Shown here piece by piece: positions 54,684-64,000 of a stretch of DNA of 64,000 nucleotides (positions are counted from its first letter, which is position 1; every line of letters begins with the position of its first letter). Made by a program: the position numbers and the translations under genes. The notes under the pieces are model-generated. The model was not told where the DNA came from. It saw nothing but the letters and a program-made list of their open reading frames with translations, and searched no databases. Location: assembly GCA_947623455.1 (NCBI GenBank), contig OX392527.1, forward strand, positions 5,886,001 through 5,950,000, written 5' to 3'. The DNA is from Mimachlamys varia. Taxonomy: Eukaryota > Mollusca > Bivalvia > Pectinida > Pectinidae.

Positions 54684-57005
54684 AGCTCACCTGGACCGAA
54701 GGTCCGATGAGCTTATGCCATGGCACAGCGTCCGTCGTCCGTCCGTCGTCTGTCAACATTTGCTTCAAATCGCTAAGCTACTGTAGTCAAAAAGACCTGA
54801 TTGGATTTTGACAAAATTTGGTCAGAAACATTTTTGGGGGAAGGGGAACAGATTTTGCATAAATGGTGACTCTGACCCTCAAAGGGCCAGAAGGGCGGGG
54901 CCCAATAGGGAAAATAGAGGTAATTCCTTTAAATCTCTTCTTGTCATAAAGTTATAAATGGATTTGTCTCAAATTTGGTCAGAAACATTGTTGGGGGAAG
55001 GGGAACAGATTTTGCATCAGTGGTGACTCTGACCCCCAAAGGGCCAGAGGGGCGGGGCCCAATAGGGAAAATGAGGTAATTCCTTTAAATCTCTTCTTGT
55101 GAAAAAGTCCTGATTGGATTTTAACAAAATTTGGTCAGAAACATTGTTGGGGGAAGGGGAACAGATTTTGCATAAATGGTGACTCTGACCCCAAAGGAGC
55201 AAGAGGGGCAGGGCCCAATAGGGGAAATAGAAGTAATTCCTTTAAATCTCTTCTTGTCATAAAGTTATGAATATATTTTGTCCAAATTTGGTCAGAAACA
55301 TTGTTGAGGGAAGGGGAACAGATTTTGAATAAATGGTGACTCTGACCCCCAAGGGGCCAGAGGGGTGGAGCCCAATAGGGGAAATAGAGGTAATTCCTTT
55401 AAATCTCTACTTGTCATAAAGTTATGAATGTATTTTGTCCAAATTTGGTCAGAAACATTGTTGGGGGAAGGGGAACAGATTTGGCATAAATGGTGACTCT
55501 GACCCATAAAGGGGCGAGAGGGGTGGGGCCCAATAAGGAAAATAGAGGTAATTCCTTTAAATCTCTACTTGTCATAAAGTTATGAATAGATTTTGTCCAA
55601 ATTTGGTCAGAAACATTGTTGGGGGAAGGGGAACAGATTTTGCATAAATGGTGACTCTGACCCCAAAGGAGCAAGAGGGGCGGGGCCCAATAGGGGAAAT
55701 AGAGGTAATTCCTTTAAATCTCTTCTTGTCATAAAGTTATGAATAGATTTTGTCCAAATTTGGTCAGAAACATTGTTGAGGGAAGGGGAACAGATTTTGC
55801 ATAAATGGTGACTCTGACCCCAAAGGAGCAAGAGGGGCGGGGCCCAATAGGGGAAATAGAAGTAATTCCTTTAAAATCTCTTCTTGTCATAAAGTTATGA
55901 ATAGATTTTGTCCAAATTTGGTCAGAAACATTGTTGGGGGAAGGGGAACAGATTTTGCATAAATGGTGACTCTGACCCCCAAAGGGCCAGAGGGGCGGGG
56001 CCAAAAAAGGAAAATAGAAGTAATTCTTATAAAATCTCTTCTTGTCATAAAGTTATGAATAGATTTTGTCCAAATTTGGTCAGAAACATTGTTGGGGGAA
56101 GGGGAACAGATTTTGCATAAATGGTGACTCTGACCCCAAAGGAGCAAGAGGGCAGGGCCCAATAGGGGAAATAGAAGTAATTCCTTTAAAATCTCTTCTT
56201 GTCATAAAGTTATGAATAGATTTTGTCCAAATTTGGTCAGAAACATTGTTTGGGGAAGGGGAACAGATTTTGAATAAATGGTGACTCTGACCCCCAAAGG
56301 GCCAGAGGGGCGGGGCCAAAAAAGGAAAATAGAGGTAATTCTTTTAAAATCTCTTCTTGTCATAAAGTTATGAATAGATTTTGTCCAAATTTGGTCAGAA
56401 ACATCCTTTGCGGAAGGGGAACAGATTTTGCATAAATGGTGACTCTGACCCCCATAAGGCCAGAGGGGCGGGGCCAAAAAAGGAAAATAGAGGTAATTCT
56501 TTTAAAATCTCTTCTTGTCATAAAGTTATGAATAGATTTTGTCCAAATTTGGTCAGAAACATTGTTGGGGGAAGGGGAACAGATTTTGCATAAATGGTGA
56601 CTCTGACCCCTAAAGGGGCCAGAGGGGTGGCGCCCAATAAGGAAAATAGAAGTAATTCCTTTAAATCTCTACTTGTCAAAAAGTCCTGATTGGATTTTGA
56701 CTAAATTTGATCAGAAACATTGTTTGGGGAAGGGGAACAGATTTTGCATAAATGGTGACTCTGACCCCAAAGGGGCCAGTGGGGTGGGGCCTAATAGGGA
56801 AAATAGAGGTAATTCCTTTAAATCTCTACTTGTCAAAAAGTTATGAATGGATTTGCCTAAATTTGGTCAGAAACATCGTTGGGGGAAGGGGAACAGATTT
56901 TGCATAAATGGTGACTGACCCCTAAAGGGCCATTTTGGCGATTTAAGGGTTACAAGTCAGAGATTAATTCCAGGTGAGCGATGCAGGGCCATTGGGCCTC
57001 TTGTT
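54684..57005 (+). mobile_element. pearl/HINE-like element 7 with 14 internal 157-bp units
   Basis: Starts with hairpin AGCTCACCTGGACC-GAA-GGTCCGATGAGCT (54684-54714) and a GTCCGTCGTCCGTCCGTCG tract. Fourteen ~157-bp units follow, spaced at about 54,821, 54,979, 55,134, 55,291 and so on to 56,867. Words are AAATTTGGTCAGAAACATTG, GGGGGAAGGGGAACAGATTT, GGTGACTCTGACCCC. It ends CCAGGTGAGCGATGCAGG, GCCATTGGGCCTCTTGTT. Minus-strand frames of 60-91 codons repeat the unit and are not genes. The ~160-bp internal unit is what is described for bivalve pearl elements; the relation is an inference. Confidence 0.78.
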
Positions 57006-57137
57006 ATTGCATCCAAGAGGCATCTGTATGTTATACACATATAACAGACTGCTTATAATGAACTACTTTCCTCGGTCCTTGGAGATTCGTTATAAATGTG
57101 TTTGACTGTACCGGTCTAGGTAGAAAGGTGATAGACA

Positions 57138-59434
57138 TTTTACAGGAGGACGTGTAAACTGTATGGTGATAAGGTTAAACACTGTATATATTTTACAGGA
57201 GGACATGTAAGCTGTATGGTGATAGGGTTAAACACTGTATATATTTTACAGGAGGACGTGTAAGGTGATAGGGTTAAACATTGTATATATTTTACAGGAG
57301 GACATGTAAACTGTATGGTGATAGGGTTAAACACTGTATATATTTTACAGGAGGACGTGTAAGCTGTATGGTGATAGGGTTAAACACTGTATATATTTTA
57401 CAGGAGGACATGTAAACTGTATGGTGATAGGGTTAAACACTGTATATATTTTACAGGAGGACATGTAAACTGTATGGTGATAGGGTTAAACACTGTATAT
57501 ATTTTACAGGAGGACGTGTAAGCTGTAAGGTGATAGGGTTAAACACTGTATATATTTTACAGGAGGACATGTAAACTGTATGGTTATACGGTTAAACACT
57601 GTATATATTTTACAGGAGGACATGTAAACTGTATGGTAATAGGGTTAAACACTGTATATATTTTACAGGAGGACGTGTAAACTGTATGGTGATAGGGTTA
57701 AACACTGTATATATTTTACAGGAGGACATGTAAACTGTATGGGGATAGGGTTAAACATTGTATATATTTTACAGGAGGACATGTAAGCTGTATGGTGATA
57801 GGGTTAAACACTGTATATATTTTACAGGAGGACATGTAAGCTGTATGGTGATAGGGTTAAACACTGTATATATTTTACAGGAGGACGTGTAAGCTGTATG
57901 GTGATAGGGTTAAACACTGTATATATATTTTACAGGAGGACGTGTAAACTGTAAGGTGATAGGGTTAAACACTGTATATATTTGACAGGAGGACATGTAA
58001 GCTGTATGGTGATAGGGTTAAACACTGTATATATTTTACAGGAGGACGTGTAAGCTGTATGGTGATAGGGTTAAACACTGTATATATATTTTACAGGAGG
58101 ACGTGTAAACTGTATGGTGATAGGGTTAAACAATGTATATATTTTACAGGAGGACGTGTAAACTGTATGGTGATAGGGTTAAACACTGTATATATTTTAC
58201 AGGAGGACATGTAAGCTGTATGGTGATAGGGTTAAACATTGTATATATTTTACAGGAGGACGTGTAAACTGTATGGTGATAGGGTTAAACATTGTATATA
58301 TTTTACAGGAGGACATGTAAGCTGTATGGTGATAGGGTTAAACACTGTATATATTTTACAGGAGGACGTGTAAGGTGATAGGGTTAAACATTGTATATAT
58401 TTTACAGGAGGACATGTAAGCTGTATGGTGATAGGGTTAAACACTGTATATATTTTACAGGAGGACATGTAAACTGTATGGTGATAGGGTTAAACACTGT
58501 ATATATTTTACAGGAGGACATGTAAGCTGTATGGTGATAGGGTTAAACACTGTATATATTTTACAGGAGGACGTGTAAGCTGTATGGTGATAGGGTTAAA
58601 CACTGTATATATTTTACAGGAGGACATGTAAGCTGTATGGTGATAGGGTTAAACACTGTATATATTTTACAGGAGGACGTGTAAGCTATATGGTGATAGG
58701 GTTAAACACTGTATATATTTTACAGGAGGACATGTAAGCTGTATGGTGATAGGGTTAAACACTGTATATATTTTACAGGAGGACATGTAAGCTGTATGGT
58801 GATAGAGTTAAACATTGTATATATTTTACAGGAGGACGTGTAAGCTGTATGGTGATAGGGTTAAACACTGTATATATATTTTACAGGAGGACGTGTAAAC
58901 TGTATGGTGATAGGGTTAAACACTGTATATATATTTTACAGGAGGACGTGTAAGCTGTATGGTGATAGGGTTAAACACTGTATATATTTTACAGGAGGAC
59001 ATGTAAGCTGTATAGTGATAGGGTTAAACACTGTATATGTTTTACAGGAGGACGTGTAAGCTGTATGGTGATAGGGTTAAACACTGTATATATTTTACAG
59101 GAGGACATGTAAGCTGTATGGTGATAGGGTTAAACACTGTATATATTTTACAGGAGGACATGTAAGCTGTATGGTGATAGGGTTAAACACTGTATATATT
59201 TTACAGGAGGACGTGTAAACTGTATGGTGATAGGGTTAAACACTGTATATGTTTTACAGGAGGACGTGTAAACTGTATGGTGATAGGGTTAAACACTGTA
59301 TATATTTTACAGGAGGACATGTAAGCTGTATGGTGATAGGGTTAAACACTGTATATATTTTACAGGAGGACATGTAAGCTGTATGGTGATAGGGTTAAAC
59401 ACTGTATATATTTTACAGGAGGACATGTAAACTG
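57138..59434. repeat. 53-bp minisatellite that copies the ETNPPL exon 2 splice acceptor, about 43 units
   Basis: Tandem array with a 53-bp period: CTGTATATATTTTACAG|GAGGACRTGTAARCTG and TATGGTGATAGGGTTAAACA. The last unit runs straight into exon 2: TATATTTTACAG|GAGGACATGTAAACTG is both the last repeat and the true intron/exon junction. Every unit therefore carries the acceptor and the first 16 nt of the exon. Variants are A/G at two sites, occasional extra TA, and two units lacking the CTGTATGG-type segment (near 57,255 and 58,365). Confidence 0.97.
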
Positions 59435-59537
59435 CACTTTGAGGCGGCTCCCCTGAAGATAGTACGCGCATCACGCCAGTACATGTATGATGATTCTGGA
59501 GCAGAATACCTTGACTGTATCAGCATTGTTTCACATG
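59419..59537 (+). CDS. ETNPPL: ETNPPL/PHYKPL-like phospho-lyase, exon 2
   Basis: 119 nt encoding (G)[39 protein letters not shown]. It aligns with the family N-terminus, where C-(K/R)-L-x-F, P-x-K-I-V-R-A, Q-Y-M-(Y/F)-D and Y-(L/I)-D-C-I are conserved. Acceptor TTTTACAG (phase 2) and donor CATG|GTTTGT (phase 1) both keep frame with the neighbouring exons. The donor (GTTTGT) is weaker than consensus. The first 16 nt are shared with the upstream 53-bp array. Confidence 0.87.
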
Positions 59538-60410
59538 GTTTGTAATTCTTGTTCACAAGTCAGCTCACAGTCTACTTTTTAATGTCATGTTCTGTTGTTC
59601 TTTGATGAATTTTCATATGCATTGAGACTTAAATTTAATTCGAATAACAAGTTTTTAAAACAGGAGATCATATTTTCTTGAACATATTGATAATGACAAG
59701 AAAGGAATTATTTTTCGAGGCTCAGACACTATCTCATCATGAGACAATAGCCATGAGGCAATAATGCCCTCTCAATAGGGCCATAATGGGTTTAGTACAT
59801 CACCCTTCAATTAAATGTATACCAAAGCTCGTTTTATTGTGGCACACCATGGCCAGCTTTGTGTCGTTTCCAGAGTCAACCATTTTCAAGCAGAAGAGTA
59901 GCAAGGGACGTAACTCATGATCCACATTTAATTTCGTGCCAATAATCATGTTCTTCAAACATATATAATAGTGACGTAACTTAATAGTGACATCATAATA
60001 GATTTACATTGAACAATCCTGGCACAATCACTTCATAGTACCCATGTGTGTAGCCAATGGGAAGTCAGTATTCAGTCATGTGATGTCACACATGTATATA
60101 TGTATATGTACGACAGGAAATTCACATTTTAACCTTCGAATCAACAACACTAAGTGCATGTCAGAATACCGGACCGTCTATCACTGCGACTTCAAAACAT
60201 CCTTTTTGGGGATGTCGATATTGGCGCAGTGATAACGGCCGCAGGTATTTCTGGCTAGGCGATTTGGTGCCGGAGATCGTGAGTTCAAGGCCCGGATAGG
60301 GCACGAGTCAAAAAATTGTCTTCCTTCGTCATTTGTGTTTCCTTGTTTCTTGTATATGAACATGTATATATAACACATTTCAATGAGACACAATCAACCA
60401 ACTTTCTATA
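59538..60410 (+). other. ETNPPL-like intron 2, left part
   Basis: Non-coding. It contains a SINE-like tRNA-derived stretch near 60.22 kb (listed). Two 60-70-codon open frames overlap the SINE and have no motif. Confidence 0.45.
60215..60390 (+). mobile_element. Probable tRNA-derived SINE, degenerate
   Basis: A-box-like TTGGCGCAGTGATAACGG (60221-60238) and B-box-like GAGTTCAAGGCCC (60281-60293) at tRNA-like spacing, followed by GGATAGGGCACGAGTC and a T-rich tail. Box B departs from GGTTCGANNCC, so this is an old or variant copy. It lies in ETNPPL-like intron 2. Confidence 0.5.
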
Positions 60411-63115
60411 ACTGTTCAGGCCCGTAAGACTCTAGTGTGACTGTTCAGGCCTGACTACCTCTAGTGTGACTGTTCAGGCCCGTAAGACTCTAGTGTGACT
60501 GTTCAGGCCTGACCACCTCTAGTGTTACTGTTCAGGCCTGTACACCTCTAGTGTGACTTTTCAGGCCCATATGACTCTATTGTGACTGTTCAGGCCCGTA
60601 AGACTCTAGTGTGACTGTTCAGGCCTGACCAACTCTAGTGTTACTGTTCAGGCCTGTACACCTCTAGTGTGACTGTTCAGGCCCGTAAGACTCTAATGTG
60701 ACTGTTCAGGCCTGACCACCTCTAGTGTTACTGTTCAGGCCTGTACACCTCTAGTGTGACTTTTCAGGCCCATAAGACTCTATTGTGACTGTTCAGGCCT
60801 GTAAGACTCTAGTGTTACTGTTCAGGCCTGTACACATCTAGTGTGACTGTTCAGGCCCGTAAGACTCTAGTGTGACTGTTCAGGCTTGTACACCTCTATT
60901 GTGACTGTTCAGGCCTGTAAGACTCTAGTGTGACTGTTCAGGCCCGTAAGACTCTAGTGTGACTGTTCAGGCCCGTAAGACTCTAGTGTGACTGTTCAGG
61001 CCTGACCACCTCTAGTGTTACTGTTCAGGCCTGTACACCTCTAGTGTGACTTTTCAGGCCCATAAGACTCTATTGTGACTGTTCAGGCCCGTAAGACTCT
61101 AGTGTGACTGTTCAGGCCTGACCACCTCTAGTGTTACTGTTCAGGCCTGTACACCTCTAGTGTGACTGTTCAGGCCCGTAAGACTCTAGTGTGACTGTTC
61201 AGGCCTGACCACCTCTAGTGTTACTGTTCAGGCCTGTACACCTCTAGTGTGACTTTTCAGGCCCATATGACTCTATTGTGACTGTTCAGGCCCGTAAGAC
61301 TCTAGTGTGACTGTTCAGGCCTGACCACCTCTAGTGTTACTGTTCAGGCCTGTACACCTCTAGTGTGACTGTTCAGGCCCGTAAGACTCTAGTGTGACTG
61401 TTCAGGCCTGACCACCTCTAGTGTTACTGTTCAGGCCTGTACACCTCTAGTGTGACTTTTCAGGCCCATAAGACTCTATTGTGACTGTTCAGGCCTGTAA
61501 GACTCTAGTGTTACTGTTCAGGCCTGTACACATCTAGTGTGACTGTTCAGGCCCGTAAGACTCTAGTGTGACTGTTCAGGCTTGTACACCTTTATTGTGA
61601 CTGTTCAGGCCTGTAAGACTCTAGTGTGACTGTTCAGGCCCGTAAGACTCTAGTGTGACTGTTCAGGCCCGTAAGACTCTAGTGTGACTGTTCAGGCCTG
61701 ACCACCTCTAGTGTTACTGTTCAGGCCTGTACACCTCTAGTGTGACTTTTCAGGCCCATAAGACTCTATTGTGACTGTTCAGGCCCGTAAGACTCTAGTG
61801 TGACTGTTCAGGCCTGACCACCTCTAGTGTTACTGTTCAGGCCTGTACACCTCTAGTGTGACTGTTCAGGCCCATAAGACTCTATTGTGACTGTTCAGGC
61901 CTGTAAGACTCTAGTGTTACTGTTCAGGCCTGTACACATCTAGTGTGACTGTTCAGGCCCGTAAGACTCTAGTGTGACTGTTCAGGCTTGTACACCTTTA
62001 TTGTGACTGTTCAGGCCTGTAAGACTCTAGTGTGACTGTTCAGGCCCGTAAGACTCTAGTGTGACTGTTCAGGCCCGTAAGACTCTAGTGTGACTGTTCA
62101 GGCCTGACCACCTCTAGTGTTACTGTTCAGGCCTGTACACCTCTAGTGTGACTTTTCAGGCCCATAAGACTCTATTGTGACTGTTCAGGCCCGTAAGACT
62201 CTAGTGTGACTGTTCAGGCCTGACCACCTCTAGTGTTACTGTTCAGGCCTGTACACCTCTAGTGTGACTGTTCAGGCCCGTAAGACTCTAGTGTGACTGT
62301 TCAGGCCTGACCACCTCTAGTGTTACTGTTCAGGCCTGTACACCTCTAGTGTGACTTTTCAGGCCCATAAGACTCTATTGTGACTGTTCAGGCCTGTAAG
62401 ACTCTAGTGTTACTGTTCAGGCCTGTACACATCTAGTGTGACTGTTCAGGCCTGTAAAACTCTAGTGTTACTGTTCAGGCCTGTACACCTCTAGTTTGAC
62501 TGTTCAGGCCTGTACAACTCTAATGTGACTGTTCAGGCCTGTAGTGTACACCTCTAGTGTGACTGTTCAGGCCTGTACACCTCCCGTGTGACTGTTCAGG
62601 CCTGTACACCTCTAGTGTGACTATTCAGGCCTGTACACCTCTAGTGTGACTGTTCAGGCCTGTACACCTCTAGTGTGACTGTTCAGGCCTGTACACCTCT
62701 AGTGTGACTATTCAGGCCTGTACACCTCTAGTGTGATTGTTCAGGCCTGTACACCTCTAGTGTGACTGTTCAGGCCTGTACACCTCTAGTGTGACTGTTC
62801 AGGCCTGTACACCTCTAGTGTGACTGTTCAGGCCTGACTACCTCTAGTGTGACTGTTCAGGCCTGACTACCTCTAGTGTGACTGTTCAGGCCTGTACACC
62901 TCTAGTGTGACTGTTCAGGCCTGTACACCTCTAGTGTGACTGTTCAGGCCTGTACACCTCTAGTGTGACTGTTCAGGCCTGTACACCTCTAGTGTGACTG
63001 TTCAGGCCTGTACACCTCTAGTGTGACTGTTCAGGCCTGTACACCTCTAGTGTGACTGTTCAGGCCTGACCACCTCTAGTGTGACTGTTCAGGCCTGACC
63101 ACCTGTAGTGTGACT
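60411..63115. repeat. 29-bp minisatellite (TGTTCAGGCC), about 93 units, with higher-order repeats
   Basis: Tandem array with a 29-bp period: GTGTGACTGTTCAGGCCYGT, then ACACCTCTA or AAGACTCTA. The rare unit with CTTGTACACC recurs at 60,885, 61,581 and 61,987, i.e. spacings of 696 and 406 bp, exactly 24 and 14 units. The right third (after about 62.4 kb) is homogenised to the TGTACACCTCTAG type. It lies in intron 2 of the ETNPPL-like gene. Confidence 0.97.
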
Positions 63116-63117
63116 TT

Positions 63118-63205
63118 TGTGAAGGCACATAATTAGCCTCTAGTGTGACATGTGTCAGATAAGGCACATAATTAGCCTCTAGTGTGACATGTGTCAGATA
63201 AGGCC
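63118..63205. repeat. ~43-bp repeat, about 2 copies
   Basis: AAGGCACATAATTAGCCTCT followed by AGTGTGACATGTGTCAGAT, twice plus a decayed third start. AGTGTGAC links it to the neighbouring 29-bp array. Confidence 0.8.
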
Positions 63206-63320
63206 CATAAATAGCTTTTTGTTTGATACCAAGTAAGCAGGATTGCTATGGTGTTAAATGAAGATTTGTTTTCAGTGATGATTCTATACATTAACTTTCT
63301 ATGACATTTTACATTCTCAG

Positions 63321-63480
63321 TGGGACACTGTCATCCCCATGTGGTTCATGCTGGACAAGAGCAGATGGCCCGGATGACCACCAGTGCTGGCTTCCTCAAC
63401 GAAACAATGGTAGACTATGCTAAACGCATTGTTGAAACACTGCCTGACAAACTGTGTGTCTGCTTCTTTGTCAACTCTGG
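63321..63480 (+). CDS. ETNPPL: ETNPPL/PHYKPL-like phospho-lyase, exon 3 (gene continues past the window)
   Basis: 160 nt encoding VGHCHPHVVHAGQEQMARM, TTSAGFLNETMVDYAKRIVE, TLPDKLCVCFFVNSG. V-G-H-C-H-P and the closing F-x-N-S-G (which continues S-E-A-N-D in the family, at the cofactor site) are diagnostic of this class III branch. Where vertebrate ETNPPL and PHYKPL have L-N-T-N-S-R-(F/Y)-L-H-D-N, this protein has MTTSAGFLNET, so it is a diverged paralogue and the substrate is uncertain. Acceptor CATTCTCAG, donor GG|GTGAGT. The PLP lysine and the rest of the enzyme are outside the window. Confidence 0.88.
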
Positions 63481-63544
63481 GTGAGTAGGGGTCAGCACAG
63501 GACTACAGGAACAGAAAAAAAGTTAGGGGACATGACTGGTTCTA

Positions 63545-63600
63545 GGGCAACTGGACACAAAATACATGTAAATGGGACACAAAATACATGTTAATGGGAC
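63545..63600. repeat. ~21-bp direct repeat, 2 copies
   Basis: ACACAAAATACATGTAAATGG followed by ACACAAAATACATGTTAATGG. In intron 3, just after the exon 3 donor. Confidence 0.85.
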
Positions 63601-63629
63601 AAATTGTGTTTCTACTTTGTCATATGTGT

Positions 63630-64000
63630 TTTGTTACTATTAGACAGATTATAAACACTATAGAGGGCCTCGTACATTTGTTACTTGTGTTTTGTTGTGT
63701 TACTATTAGACAGATTATAAACACTATAGAGGGCCTCATACATTTGTTACTTGTGTTATAGAGGGCCTCATACATTTGTTACGTGCGTTATAGAGGGCCT
63801 CGTACATTTGTTACGTGCGTTATAGAGGGCCTCGTACATTTGTTACTTGTGTTATAGAGGGCCTCGTACATTTGTTACTTGTGTTATAGAGGGCCTCGTA
63901 CATTTGTTACGTGCGTTATAGAGGGCCTCGTACATTTGTTACTTGTGTTATAGAGGGCCTCGTACATTTGTTACTTGTGTTATAGAGGGCCTCGTACACT
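63630..64000. repeat. 32-bp minisatellite, at least 9 units, cut by window end
   Basis: The first two units are longer (with ACTATTAGACAGATTATAAA); later ones have the 32-bp period GAGGGCCTCGTACATTTGTT, ACTTGTGTTATA with ACTTGTG/ACGTGCG variants. The array runs off the right edge of the window, in ETNPPL-like intron 3. Confidence 0.94.

Noticed and set aside
55017..56593. Repeated 60-91-codon frames on both strands
   Set aside because: Translations of the 157-bp units of the pearl/HINE-like element. The same peptide recurs in each unit and none has a domain.

Overview
This is eukaryotic nuclear DNA: AT-rich, with spliced genes, SINEs, LINE remnants and a very large amount of minisatellite. 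The repeat families point to a mollusc, most likely a bivalve. The main clues are hairpin-started elements with a GTCCGTCGTCC tract and a GGGCCTCTTGTT end, and recurrent GTCTCCCTTT words. The species cannot be named from the sequence alone. I see no operons, rRNA genes, CRISPR arrays or viral genes.

Two protein-coding genes can be supported, both partial and both on the + strand. (1) The 3' end of a glutamine--fructose-6-phosphate aminotransferase gene (GFAT/GFPT, the entry enzyme of hexosamine synthesis). It has two homologous 162-nt penultimate exons (14046-14207 and 15183-15344), then a 20.9-kb intron, then a short terminal exon with the stop codon (36202-36252). (2) The 5' end of a class III PLP enzyme of the ETNPPL/PHYKPL type (ethanolamine-phosphate or phosphohydroxylysine phospho-lyase). 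Its exons 1-3 are at 52963-53015, 59419-59537 and 63321-63480, and the gene runs off the right edge. All splice junctions used here are GT-AG and keep the reading frame. The two genes lie head to tail, about 16.7 kb apart. There is no evidence that they are functionally linked beyond being neighbours.

Layout: 0.65-5.95 kb, a 47/42-bp array; 6.5-6.9 kb, an old repeat with GTTGCCATGGTAAC sites; 6.96-9.15 kb, a 33-bp array; 9.2-11.4 kb, a 29-bp array; 11.86-13.89 kb, a 35-bp array of splice-site-like units; 14.0-15.4 kb, the twin GFAT exons; 15.75-20.8 kb, a 29-bp array with a 1,610-bp internal duplication; 22-29 kb, further arrays and a LINE remnant; 28.96-33.1 kb, a pile-up of SINE and hairpin-started elements; 33.7-36.1 kb, a 38-bp array next to the last GFAT exon; 36.3-40.3 kb, the probable 3' UTR or flank with five small arrays; 40.3-46.2 kb, more hairpin-started elements, a SINE, a 1.8-kb array and a MITE; 46.7-49.7 kb, a CpG-rich 38-bp array and a 67-bp array; 51.4-52.5 kb, a second LINE remnant; 52.7 kb onward, the ETNPPL-like gene, whose introns hold a pearl/HINE-like element, a 53-bp array and a 29-bp array.

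By my estimate a little over half of the window is tandem repeat. Nearly all long open frames are by-products of these arrays and are not annotated as genes. The most interesting signals are the twin GFAT exons, the array that multiplies the real 3' splice site of ETNPPL exon 2, and the 35-bp array in which every unit looks like a micro-exon.
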